The notes under the pieces were generated by a model that saw nothing but the letters and a program-made list of their open reading frames with translations, searched no databases and was not told the origin of the DNA. A DNA stretch of 64,000 nucleotides from NCBI GenBank assembly GCA_963802415.1, contig CAWDIH010000001.1, forward strand, positions 1,364,001 to 1,428,000, written 5' to 3'. The translations under genes were made by a program, and so were the position numbers. The stretch comes from DATAES01 sp963802415 (lineage in GTDB: Bacteria; Actinomycetota; Acidimicrobiia; Acidimicrobiales; JACDCH01). This document shows positions 54,972 to 64,000 of the stretch, in pieces; position 1 is the first letter of the stretch, and every line of letters starts with the position of its first letter.

Positions 54972-55440
54972 GCCCGCGCTACGCACGACCTACAGATGCC
55001 GCTTCGCGGATCGGCGCGAGATCGCGCGACCCATCCGATAACGCCCGCTCGCGACGCGGGCGGCGATCCGGGCGAGCGGTGACGGTGGGCCGATCGGAAT
55101 GGCGCACTAATGTCCCAACGCGATGTGCATGCAATGCGTAGCGCAGTCCACGCCGATGGTCGCCACCGGGCTCGTGGTGCTGCGTCGACGGTCGCTGATC
55201 GCGTTCCTGAAGGCGTCATTCGGTCGCCCGCTTGCACGTGTTCGCCGGACCTGAGCGCGCACGGCGAAGTCTTCGCCACGCTCGGTCAGAGCGGCGGATA
55301 TCCAGTCTCGAAGGTGAGACCGGCGCGTCGGCCGTCCGACCGAAGTATCCCTGGGGAGGCGCGCTGTCGGCGAAAATCCGTTTCTGCCCCCTTCGGCGTA
55401 ATGCTGTTGGTACACCGCCGCACCTTGGGGGAGGTCAGCC
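54972..55440. other. Intergenic region before the FnIII gene
   Basis: About 470 bp. No ORF has a recognisable domain. GGGGGAGG lies about 7 nt before the FnIII ATG, indicating a leadered transcript. A leaderless start is not seen here. Confidence 0.4.
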
Positions 55441-56489
55441 ATGACCCGTTTGCGCTCCTTCGGCTCTGTCGGGATCGCCGCCGCCGCAGCGGCCTGCGGC
55501 CCGTTGCTCGCCGCTGCCGCACCGGCCGCGGCCGCTCGGGATCGCCGCCGCCGACGACGCCGAGCAACCTCCGCATCACGGCGACCACGGACATCAGCGT
55601 GTCGCTGGCGTGAGACAAGTCGACCGACAACTCGTCGAACTTCTGGTACTGCGTGCAGACGAACGGCGGTGGGTGCATCCGGGTCGACCCGCCACAGACG
55701 ACGCTCATCCGGACGAAGCTGCTGCCGAACATGACGCACACGTTCTCCGTGTACGCCATCGATGTTGCAGGCAACCGGTCGGCGAACAGCAACACGGTGA
55801 GCTACACCACACCGCCCGACATCACCCCGCCCAGCCCGCAACCGAACCTGACGGTGACGGCACTGTTCCCGACCAGGGTCTCGGTCGCCTGGCCAACCCC
55901 GGTCGACAACCTCAGCCCCCAGGTCTGGACGTCGCTGTTCGTCAACGGGGACCCGTACTTCGTCGATGTGCTCGGCCCGCCGGAAGCGACGGTGTCGAAC
56001 CTGATCCCGGGGCAAACCTACGGGCTTCAGGTCACCGCCCGCGACGCCAGCGGCAACGTCAACGCCGGCGACGTGCTCGAGGTCACGACGCCGGCGGTCG
56101 CAGACAACGAGCCGCCGACCGCGCCGACGGACCTGCGGGTCACGTCGCAGAGCTTCGACAACGAGATCTGGCTGACCTGGACCCAGTCGACTGACAACCT
56201 GGATGCCCAGTCGGACATCCGCTACGACGTCTACCTCGACGGCGTGCGCAAACTCGCCGGCCAGCCCGGCGGACGGACGATCGTCACCTGCGTGTCGGAG
56301 GGCCCCACCGAGATCTTCGTCACGGCGGCGGACACGTCGGGCAATGTCTCGGATCCCAGCAACACCGACAGCTTCGACTGTTCTTGTAGCGCTGAGGACC
56401 GACCGCGCCCCCCAAGGGGATGCCAGCGTCTTCGAGGGTGTGGCGCAACAGGCGATGCGCGATGCGAGATCACAGCGGTCCGGTCATGA
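55441..56489 (+). CDS. Secreted fibronectin type III protein (frameshift and internal stop)
   Basis: About 345 residues if repaired. A signal peptide (MTRLRSFGSVGIAAAAAACG, then Ala-rich) is in one frame, and the FnIII part in another from about 55550. The FnIII modules are visible at PTTPSNLRITATTDISVSLA, PNLTVTALFPTRVSVAWPTP and PPTAPTDLRVTSQSF. A TGA at 55611-55613 replaces the Trp expected in SLAW. The protein would be exported and bind polymers or other proteins. The C-terminal 30 residues after DSFDCSC are doubtful. Confidence 0.72.
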
Positions 56490-56522
56490 TGATGCCGACC
56501 GATCCAGATCGAGGAGGCATGC

Positions 56523-56882
56523 ATGACGGGCATCTCACGACCGGACGCACCGATCGCCATCGAAGGCAACGGCGTCGAGCTGCGGATGCGCGAGGTAGGC
56601 GGCGACATGACCGCTTCGTTCGTGCAGCTCCCCAAGGGCGCCGACCTACGACCCGCGCTCGTCGGCATGCCCGACGATCTGTGCCAGTGCCCCCACTGGG
56701 GCTACGTGATCTCGGGGCGGGTTCAAATGCACACCACGAGCGGCGCCGACGTCTACGAGGCCGGACAGGCCTTCTACTGGGGGCCCGGACACGCGCCCGA
56801 GGCGTTGGAGGACTCCGAGTACGTCGACTTCTCCCCGACACGTGAGTTCACGCCCGTGATCGAGCACATCAAGGCCCAGTGA
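56523..56882 (+). CDS. Cupin-like protein
   Basis: A 119-aa protein. The cupin core has CPHWGYVISGRVQMHT and EAGQAFYWGPGHAPEAL; one His and a later His could bind a metal, but the usual first motif lacks its second His. The role is unknown. The gene is short and soluble, with GGAGG about 7 nt before the ATG. It is convergent with the large cyclase-ATPase gene. Confidence 0.75.
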   Translation: MTGISRPDAPIAIEGNGVELRMREVGGDMTASFVQLPKGADLRPALVGMPDDLCQCPHWGYVISGRVQMHTTSGADVYEAGQAFYWGPGHAPEALEDSEYVDFSPTREFTPVIEHIKAQ

Positions 56883-56897
56883 TGACGCTCGCCGAGA

Positions 56898-56921
56898 CCC
56901 TCGACGCGGTGTCGACGAGGG
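56898..56921. terminator. Hairpin between convergent genes
   Basis: CCCTCG/CGAGGG stem of 6 bp with a 12-nt loop after the cupin stop. There is no T-tract, so it is weak. Confidence 0.3.
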
Positions 56922-56975
56922 CCCGAGCCCGATCGAGGTAGCGCTCGCGTTTCTCGCCTCCTGCCAAGCCATCAC

Positions 56976-59691
56976 CTACCGGCTCTGGGCTGCGCCGGTG
57001 TGTTGTTGTGCGTAGTCGAGGACCTGCGCGGCGGTCATGGCGGCACCGGTGGCGGCGAGAGCCGTGTACCGGTCGGCGCCGAGGACTTCGGGGAGTCGGG
57101 CGATCCATTCGAGTTGTCCGGTGTAGAGAGCGCCAGTAGCGGCGCCATCCGAACCGATGATCGAGCGGATCCAACCGTCGATGACGGCGGCGGGTTCAGG
57201 GGTTCCCCGTGCGGCGAAGCACGCGGCGAGCCCACCCAATATAGGTATCTGCTGGTCGCGTCGGCCGTATTGGAAGGCGCGGCTGCGCGGCGTCGAGGTG
57301 AGCAACAGCGGCGGCTTCGTAGTGCCCAGACTGGAGCAACAGCGCGTTTCGAATACTGGCGGCGATGATCGCGGCGAACGTGTTGGCTGCCGCCAGGGCA
57401 GAACCGAGCGACTCATCGAGCAGGTCGAGGGCGCGGGCCGGATCAACTGGAGCGTCCACCAAGGCAGCCGTAAAGAGGCAGTATGCGATGGCGCTCGGAC
57501 TTCCGCTCCGCGAGCCATGCGAAGACATTCCTCGGCCGTGTCGTAGGCGCTTGGATCGCCGGCCATGTTCTGACTGACTGCCATCATGTTCAGAGCGATT
57601 GCCATCTCGTAGACGTCGCCCGCAGCTTCGGCCGCGCTGAGCCATTGCTCCGCGTGTTCTCCGGGGTTGCGGCCGCCGCGGAGGCTCCATTGCTGCGACG
57701 CACGACAAGACACGGCACGCGACTGCTGGCGGCACGGACGTGTCCTGGAGGCGTGCCAATGCCGCGCTGCACACCCGGCGGCGTCGTCGGGCTGTCCTTC
57801 GCCCATCTTGGCGTACGCAGCGACGGCGAGCGCGACCGGATACGCCGGGTCGTCATGCGCGGCTGCGCATTCCGTGATGCTTTCGGCCCAAGCGCTGACG
57901 ACCGACTCGATCCGGAGTCCCTGGAGGCCGAGCGCGCGCACGCACCCGCATGCGAGGTGGGTATCGCCGGACGCGAGTGACCACATCACTGCGGCGCGCA
58001 GGTTGTCGAGTTCGTCCTCGATCCGTCCGAGCCATGCTCGCTCTTGTGGTCCTTTGAGTCCCGCACCTGCTTGCTCGGCGAAGCCTGAATAGTGGACTGC
58101 GTGCCGCTTGCGGATCTGCGGGGTCTCACCGGTCGCGTCGAGACGCTCCAACGCGTATTCCCGGATCGTCTCGAGCATCTTGTAGCGAGTAGTGCCTCCG
58201 AGATGGGTCGCCGAGCACGAGAGACTTGTCGACGAGGCGGCCGAGCCGCCGTCGTCGACGTCGAACACGTCGACAGCTCCGCCGGCAGCAATCGCCTCGG
58301 CGGCGGGCAAGTCGAAGCCGCCGAGGCAGACGGCCAGGCGGCCGAGCAGGGTCTGTTCGGCTGCTTCCAGCGCGTCGTATGACCAGTCGATCGCGCGTCG
58401 CAGCGTTTGATGACGGCTGGCTGCGAGCGCGTGCCGCCGGTCAGCAGCCGGAAGCGTTGATCGAGCCGCTCGGCGATCTCATTCGGAGCCATTGATCGTC
58501 ACGCGCGCCGCTGCGAGTTCGATCGCGAGGGCGACGCCGTCGAGGCGCCGACACAGCTGTGTCACCGCGGCCGCGTTGTCGGCCGTCAACACGAACTCGG
58601 GCCGGGTCGCGTGAGCACGGTCGACAAACAGGCGCACCGCCTCGCTCTCTGCCACCACATGCGGCGGCGCAGCATCGTTGGGAAGCGCAAGTGAAGGAAC
58701 CGTCCTCACCTGCTCGCCGTCGATGCGCAGAGCCTCACGGCTCGTCGCCAGCACACGTACTTCAGGCGCCACGGCGAGTACTCGAGACACCAGAGGCGCG
58801 ATCGATTCGAGCAAGTGTTCACAGTTGTCCAACACAAGCAGCAGATGCTTGTTGCTCAGGAACGACAGCAAACTGTCTGTGATGGTCTGGCGGGGCTGTT
58901 GTTGCACAAGCAACGCCGCCGCGACGCTCTCGTCAACCGCGGTCGGGTCGCTCACGCCGCCGAGCTCGACTATGAAAACCCCATGGGGAAACGCTGGCAA
59001 CACATCGGCCGCGACCTGTAACGCCAGGCACGTATTGCCGACGCCACCGACTCCCGTCAGCGTGACCACCCGGCACGTCGTGAGAGCTGCCGAAGTCTCA
59101 CGCATCTCGTCCTCACGTCCGACAAACCCCGTCGTCTGCGTCGGCGAATTCGTCGGGTAGCTCTCCAACGACCGCAACGCCGGAAATGATCCTGGCATTG
59201 ACGGATGACAAAGTTGAAACACACGCTCCGGTCTCGACAAGTCACGCAACCGGTGCTCGCCCAAGTCACGGAGCTCAAAATCGGCAATGAGATGCTCAGT
59301 TGCCTGCGACACGAGCACCTGACTGCCATATCCAATCGCCATCAATCGCGCGGCACGATTCAAGGCCGGGCCGAAATAGTCCCCGCCCCGTTCGAACGCC
59401 TCACCCGTATGCACAGCCATTCGCCGCGGCCGGCAAATCGTCGGCACGCAGCGCCACCTGCGCCTCGATCGCCGCATTCAGAGCCGTCGTTGCCCTGTCG
59501 AACACGGCGAGCATCCCGTCGCCTGTCGACTTCACCACCCACCCGCCGTGGGCCTCAACCGCGTTTCGCAAGACGAGATCGTGCCACGTCACAGCGGCGT
59601 CCATCGTCGCAGCATCCATCTCCCATTGCCGCGTCGACGCCTCAATATCCGTGAGCAGGAAAGTCACCGTCCCGGAGGGAAGCGCCGCCAC
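56976..59691 (-). CDS. Class III cyclase-ATPase-TPR regulator (several frameshifts)
   Basis: About 905 residues. The N-terminal class III adenylate/guanylate cyclase domain has VTFLLTDIEAS and VVKSTGDGMLAVF (metal-binding Asp and GDG). An NB-ARC-type ATPase follows, with a P-loop GVGGVGNT in which the Lys is Asn, and LLLVLDNCEHLL (Walker B). A TPR-like region forms the rest (LETIREYALERLDATGE). Breaks lie near 59410, 58480-58310 and 57700. Start GTG 59691 is chosen because TATCTT lies 8 nt upstream. The family (AfsR-like without DNA-binding) senses and signals in actinobacteria; the targets are unknown. Confidence 0.78.
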
Positions 59692-59699
59692 ACGCGCAG

Positions 59700-59705
59700 A
59701 AGATA
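59700..59705 (-). promoter_or_regulatory. -10 element (TATCTT) for leaderless cyclase-ATPase mRNA
   Basis: On the - strand TATCTT is followed by 8 nt and the GTG at 59691; an upstream in-frame ATG at 59754 would lie before it. Confidence 0.45.
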
Positions 59706-59795
59706 CGACCAGCCTGACCCGCACGCCTACCGCTGCCATCGTCGTAGCCGACACGGCCCCGTGTCTTCAGCGTCAGCGAACGCGCGCTCACCTGA

Positions 59796-60197
59796 TCAGT
59801 CGATTCGATCAGGACGCCTCGCGGCACCCCCAGACCCGAAGGCGGCGAGGACGACGGACACGGCAAGGAGGACTGCCACTCCAACGGCGAGGTCCGCGGC
59901 CCAGGCGCCGACCAACGTGGGACCGCCCCAGGAGTCGCTCAAATCCTCGCCCGCGAACAGCGGATACAGCACGCCGCACGTCGTCAGGAGAACCCACGCC
60001 GGAGCAGTAACGACCAACGCCACAGTCGACGTCCCGGCAACCCACTCTCGCAATCGGGCAGCTATGGGCTCGCGGTCGGTGGCGGCCGCGATCTTTGCCA
60101 ACGCGACGGCCGGAAGTGCTGTCGCGACAACCAGTGTCCTCGAACCAAGCCCTCGTCGCACGCTTGCGGGATACCCGACTTCTCCAAGAAACGCCAT
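59796..60197 (-). CDS. Small hypothetical membrane protein, 133 aa
   Basis: Three hydrophobic segments: residues about 20-36 (TLVVATALPAVALA), 57-80 and 98-120. No family is recognised. The N-terminus is short and the C-terminus basic. It lies upstream of the cyclase-ATPase gene on the same strand, with about 100 nt between, so it could be a membrane partner of it, but the separate promoter argues for independent expression. Confidence 0.6.
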   Translation of the reverse strand: MAFLGEVGYPASVRRGLGSRTLVVATALPAVALAKIAAATDREPIAARLREWVAGTSTVALVVTAPAWVLLTTCGVLYPLFAGEDLSDSWGGPTLVGAWAADLAVGVAVLLAVSVVLAAFGSGGAARRPDRID

Positions 60198-60604
60198 ACC
60201 CGCGCACCGAATGGGTTCCGATGAGCGTTAGCGGATGGTGGCCCGCGTCGAAGGTTGCCTCGTGATCCGGCTTCGTATGGCTCCCGGCTGCAGCGGGCAC
60301 TCGAGACCCGACAAGGGTCCGGTCCGGGAAGGGGCCACGCACGCGTGGTCATTTCTAACCCGGTCTTTCGGATCGTGGCTCGGCAGACAACTATGGCGCT
60401 GTGGGCAGTTGCGGGCGGATGCCGCGAGCCCTCAGGTTCGGCGAAAGGACCCGCACCCCCCGCGGGCCTTCCGCCGCGCCGTGCGCGTGCGGTTGCGACG
60501 AGATCGATCAGCGGCTCAACGTGGACGCGGCGACGGGCTCGTAGCGTCTCGACGTCCGGTCGGGCTCGTTCCCGCGCAACCTCCGTCGCCTTGCCGATGG
60601 CGGT
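60198..60604. other. Intergenic region without a supported gene
   Basis: About 407 bp. Several overlapping frames are open on both strands, but none has a domain or a good start. No clear promoter or terminator was found. Confidence 0.4.
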
Positions 60605-60820
60605 TCAATCGAAGTTGACGAAGACCTCGAGGGAGTTGGCTTCGGACCGGAGCCGAGCGGCTTCGCGGGTCTGGCCGATGCGCTCATACTCGTCAGCAGC
60701 GGCCATTCGGGCGACGACCTCGGCGCGGACGATCTCGATGTTGTCTGTCTCGGAAGGCTGGCGGCGCGTGACCTGTTTCAGGCGTGCCGCCACGCGGCGG
60801 CGCGGCTTGGCGAGACCCAT
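60605..60820 (-). CDS. Hypothetical protein, 71 aa (YqeY-like ending)
   Basis: A short basic start MGLAKPRRRVAARLKQ followed by a helical region RAEVVARMAAADEYERIG and AARLRSEANSLEVFV. The ending resembles the helical tail of GatB/YqeY proteins but is too short to assign. It is soluble. The gene lies alone between two non-coding stretches. Confidence is low. Confidence 0.4.
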   Translation of the reverse strand: MGLAKPRRRVAARLKQVTRRQPSETDNIEIVRAEVVARMAAADEYERIGQTREAARLRSEANSLEVFVNFD

Positions 60821-61013
60821 CCCGGCCGCGCAGCCGCGAGCATTGATGGGTTTCGATGCCGGCGCGCGACGTGTGACTGTCGTTGGACCACGCGCCTGTG
60901 CTCTCGGCGATGGTCGCTACGCGCTACGCGCTCACCCGAGGCTGACCTGTGTCCGGCCAACACACGTTGGCCACCGCGGCACTTGCAAACCGGAGCACGT
61001 GACGCGCGGTCGA

Positions 61014-61019
61014 TAGCCT
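61014..61019 (+). promoter_or_regulatory. -10 element (TAGCCT) for leaderless second cyclase-ATPase mRNA
   Basis: TAGCCT is followed by 6 nt and the GTG at 61026. Confidence 0.5.
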
Positions 61020-61025
61020 GCGAAC

Positions 61026-64000
61026 GTGGGTGGTACGGGCGAGACCGGCACCGCGACCGTTGTCTTCACTGACCTCGTCGACTCCACACGGCTGCGTGCT
61101 GAGTCCGGCGATGCGGCGGCCGACGAGTTGCGACGGAAACTCGATGACGCGCTTCGGACCGCAGTGGCTCGGCATGGAGGGACCGTGGTCAAAGGCCTCG
61201 GCGATGGCGTCATGTCGACGTTCCCGTCGGCGGTCGACGCCGTCTCGTCGGCGGTGGAGATGCAGCATGCGGTTGTGCGTCTCAACCGGCGTCGGCGGGG
61301 CGAAGCGGTCGCGATCAGGGTCGGTTTGAGTGCCGGTGACGTCGTGTGGGAAGACGACGACTGCTTCGGAGAGCCGGTCATCGAGGCCGCCCGGCTGTCC
61401 GCGGTTGCCGAAGGTGGTCAGGTCCTGTGCTCGGACATCGTGCACACGCTGGCGCGGCGGCGAGGCGATCACCGCTTCGAAGAAGTCGGCACGCTCGAGT
61501 GAAAGGTCTGCCCGAGCCGGTGCTCGTGTGGTTGGTCGCACGGCGATCAGACGTCGAGATCGATCCGACCACGCTTGCCACGTTGGCGACTCGCGCGCCG
61601 TTTCCGTTCATCGGGCGGGTGACCGAACGCGAGGTCATCACGACCGCATGGAAGGAAGCCGCCGGCGGTACGCGGCGCGCCGTGTTGCTCGCGGGTGAGC
61701 CAGGCGTCGGTAAGACGCGGCTCGCTGCTGAAGTTGCCGCCCGCGCCGCGGAGGACGGAGGCCTCGTCCTTGCGGGCCGGTGCGACGAGGACATCGGCGC
61801 TCCGTATCAGCCGTTCGCCGAGTCCCTGCGGCGGTTCGTCGAGCAGTGCCCCACCAGCGACCTGGCGGCGAGTCTCGGCTCGGGGGTGGCCGATCTCGCG
61901 ATGCTCGTGCCGGCGGTCCGCGAGCGACTGCACGATCTCGAACCCGCACCCGCTACCGACGAGGAGACCGCTCGGTTGCGGTTGTTCGATGCCGTCACGG
62001 CGTGGTTGGCGGCCACGTCGGAAGAGGCGCCCACGCTTCTGGTGCTCGACGATCTGCACTGGGCGACGAAGCCGACGCTGCTGTTGTTGCGTCACGTGCT
62101 CCGGAGCGACGTCGCGCTGTCTTTGCTCGTAGTCGGCACCTATCGGGACACCGACCTCGACAGGTCGCATCCGCTCGCCGAGGTGCTGGCTGACCTGCGA
62201 CGGGCGCCCGGAGTGCAGCACGTCCAGTTGAGAGGACTGACCGGTGACGAGGTCGCGACCTTTCTGGCGTCGGCCGCAGGCCACGAGCTGGAGGAGGCTG
62301 GACTGGGCCTCGCACGCACGTTGCACGCCGAGACCGAAGGCAATCCGTTCTTCCTGGAAGAGGTGCTCGCGCATCTGATGGAGACCCAGGTGCTCTTCAT
62401 CGGCGACGACGGTCGTTGGACGAGCAACGTGAGCGCCGTCGACGACCTAGGCATCCCCGAGGGCGTGCGCGAGGTCGTCGGCCGCCGCTTGTCCCGCCTC
62501 TCGGACGCGTGCAACCACGTGCTCGGAATGGCCGCCGTGCTGGGACCCGAGTTCGAGGTGTCAGCGGTCGGCGCCATGGCTGGTGATGACGTCATCGACG
62601 TGCTCGAAGAAGCAGCCCGCGCAGGGCTCATCGCCGAGCGTGCGGCCTCGTCCGCTTCGTATGCGTTCACGCACGCCCTCGTACGTCAGACGCTGCTCGA
62701 GGAGCTCAGCCTTCCTCGCAAGCAGCAGTACCACCTCCGCGCCGCGGAGGTGCTCGCTGCAGCCCGCGCGACCGCGGCTCGGCCCCGTGGCGCTGCATTA
62801 TCGCCAGGCCGGGGCCGCAGCGGACCCCGGTGTGGCGGTGGCGGCGTCGCTCGCAGCTGCAGATGCTGCCGCGCCGCCAACTTGCCTGGGAGGAGGCCAG
62901 CGATCACTGGGAAGGTGCGCTCGAACTTCTCGACCTGCAAGGTGGTGACCCCGCTGTGCAGGCCAAGCTCTACGAGCTTCTCGGCGACGCCATGTACGCG
63001 ACCGGTCGCGACTGGGAGCGCGGACTCGACCAACTCGAACGGGCCATCGGCATCCACGAGCAGCGCGGAGACTTGTACGCCGCCGCCAAGGTTCGCTCCC
63101 GCATCGGACGGAACTGAGGGTCTCGCGGCCGCAGAACGTGCGCTTGCAATTGGCGAAGGCCTCGGCGACGACGTCGTCAAGGCGAACGCCAAGCTCTTGC
63201 AGGGCTGGCACCTGGCGTACAGCGGTCGAATGATCGACGGCCTTGCCGCAGTGAGAGAAGGGCACGCACAGGCCGTACGGCTCGGGCAGCCGATCCTCAC
63301 CTTCCTCGGCACCATCACGATGAACGGCATCCTGTCCGCGCTCCACGACCCGGCCAGCGCGCTGATCTCGATCGACCAGGAGTTGGAGTCTGGCCGGCTC
63401 GACGGCGCACCGGGGTTGATCGCCGCGCTCACGTCGGCTCGGACCGCCGACCTCGCTCGATTGGGTCGCCTCGACGAGGTACGAGGAGCTCATGGGCGCG
63501 GGATCTTCGGCGATCCGGCCATCCTCACCGCGCTCGGCCGGTGGGACGACGCGCTCGTGACTGCACGCGATCAACTCGAAACCGCCTCCCGAATCCACGA
63601 CGTCGGTGGCATCGGAGCCGCGCGGTGGACCGTGTCGGAGCTGTTGCGATTCCGAGGTGACGCGGCTGCGGCCGTCGCCTCCCAGACACCGCACCTGGAC
63701 GCGCGCGAGGGGACGAACGCATTCAAACCCATCTACACGCTTGCAGGTCTGGTTCGCTGCGCTCGCCGAGGTCGGCGACCATGGCGCGGCGACGCGCCGG
63801 GCGCGGCAGCTCTCGGTCGCAGCCACCGCCGTCGATGAACCGCGGCGGAATGCAGGCATACATACACATCGCCCTCGGCGCCGTTGCGGACACGACTGTC
63901 GAGGCGGAAGCGCAGCTGTCGCGCGCGATCGACGTCGCGCGCCAGTACAGCCTTCCGTTCGTCGAAGCCAACGCACTCGACACCTGGGCATGGCGCCTTT
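61026..64000 (+). CDS. Class III cyclase-AAA ATPase-TPR regulator (frameshifted, 3' end outside window)
   Basis: The N-terminal cyclase domain has TVVFTDLVDSTRLR and VVKGLGDGVMSTF; the AAA ATPase that follows has Walker A GEPGVGKTRLA and Walker B TLLVLDDLHWA; a TPR-like helical region then runs off the end. Frames change near 61500, 62790, 63110 and 63835. Unlike the protein at 56976-59691, the P-loop Lys is kept. The last readable part near 63850-64000 is helical (TTVEAEAQLSRAIDVARQYS). It may produce cAMP or bind ATP to signal. The frameshifts look like assembly errors. Confidence 0.78.

Overview
The window is high-GC, gene-dense DNA with no rRNA, tRNA, IS element, prophage or CRISPR array that I can see. 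Several features point to a high-GC Actinomycetota chromosome: a SUF cluster with an embedded Rieske ferredoxin, DUF222/HNH, DUF1707 and DUF1059 proteins, homodimeric AceE, many GTG starts, and a repeated leaderless-promoter pattern (TANNNT followed 6-8 nt later by the start codon). It is probably an Acidimicrobiia-like lineage; the phylum is fairly secure and the class is a guess. Many genes are interrupted by single-base indels although the reading in each frame stays well conserved, so the sequence is most likely an imperfectly polished (metagenome or long-read) assembly.

Layout. 0-9 kb: Fe-S cluster assembly. sufD(end)-Rieske-sufC1 lie on the + strand, with an 89-bp unit present three times between Rieske and sufC1. 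An L,D-transpeptidase, two GT-C-type membrane glycosyltransferases and a pterin carbinolamine dehydratase follow. On the - strand lie a second sufC, sufS, sufU and an SDR oxidoreductase, all heavily frameshifted. 9-16 kb: tatA, a small unknown protein, an MBL hydrolase, a heterodimeric ABC exporter, a VapBC-type toxin-antitoxin pair and an acyl-CoA dehydrogenase. 16-25 kb: a 42-aa small ORF, a large LuxR/AAA regulator, a GlxA-type regulator with a DJ-1/PfpI partner, a candidate structured RNA with a pseudoknot and terminator (about 21.01-21.22 kb), an alpha/beta hydrolase, a GH4 glycosidase, a HhH-GPD repair protein and a LysR regulator. 25-34 kb: cupin, transglutaminase-like and kinase-like proteins, a persulfide dioxygenase with three rhodanese domains, DUF222/HNH, a VOC protein, a TetR remnant abutting an N-truncated FAD monooxygenase, and an amine oxidase.

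34-51 kb: a DUF4352 lipoprotein-like membrane protein, aceE (pyruvate dehydrogenase E1), RNase H, a hydantoinase/oxoprolinase pair (hyuA, and hyuB fused to a GrpB/UPF0157 domain), a partner-switching module (MASE1-SpoIIE-HATPase plus STAS), hydrolases, a glycosyltransferase, DUF1059 and a pseudo-receiver/thioredoxin-reductase-like fusion. 51-64 kb: a PPOX-like flavoprotein, SRPBCC, a methyltransferase, DUF1707, a second glycosyltransferase, a secreted FnIII protein, a cupin, and two large class-III-cyclase/ATPase/TPR regulators, the last running off the end.

The most unusual items are the candidate pseudoknot RNA, the 89-bp triplication that preserves a chain of overlapping start/stop codons into sufC1, the HyuB-GrpB fusion, the receiver/TrxR-like fusion that has lost both signature chemistries, and the joint 5' truncation of a divergent TetR/monooxygenase pair.
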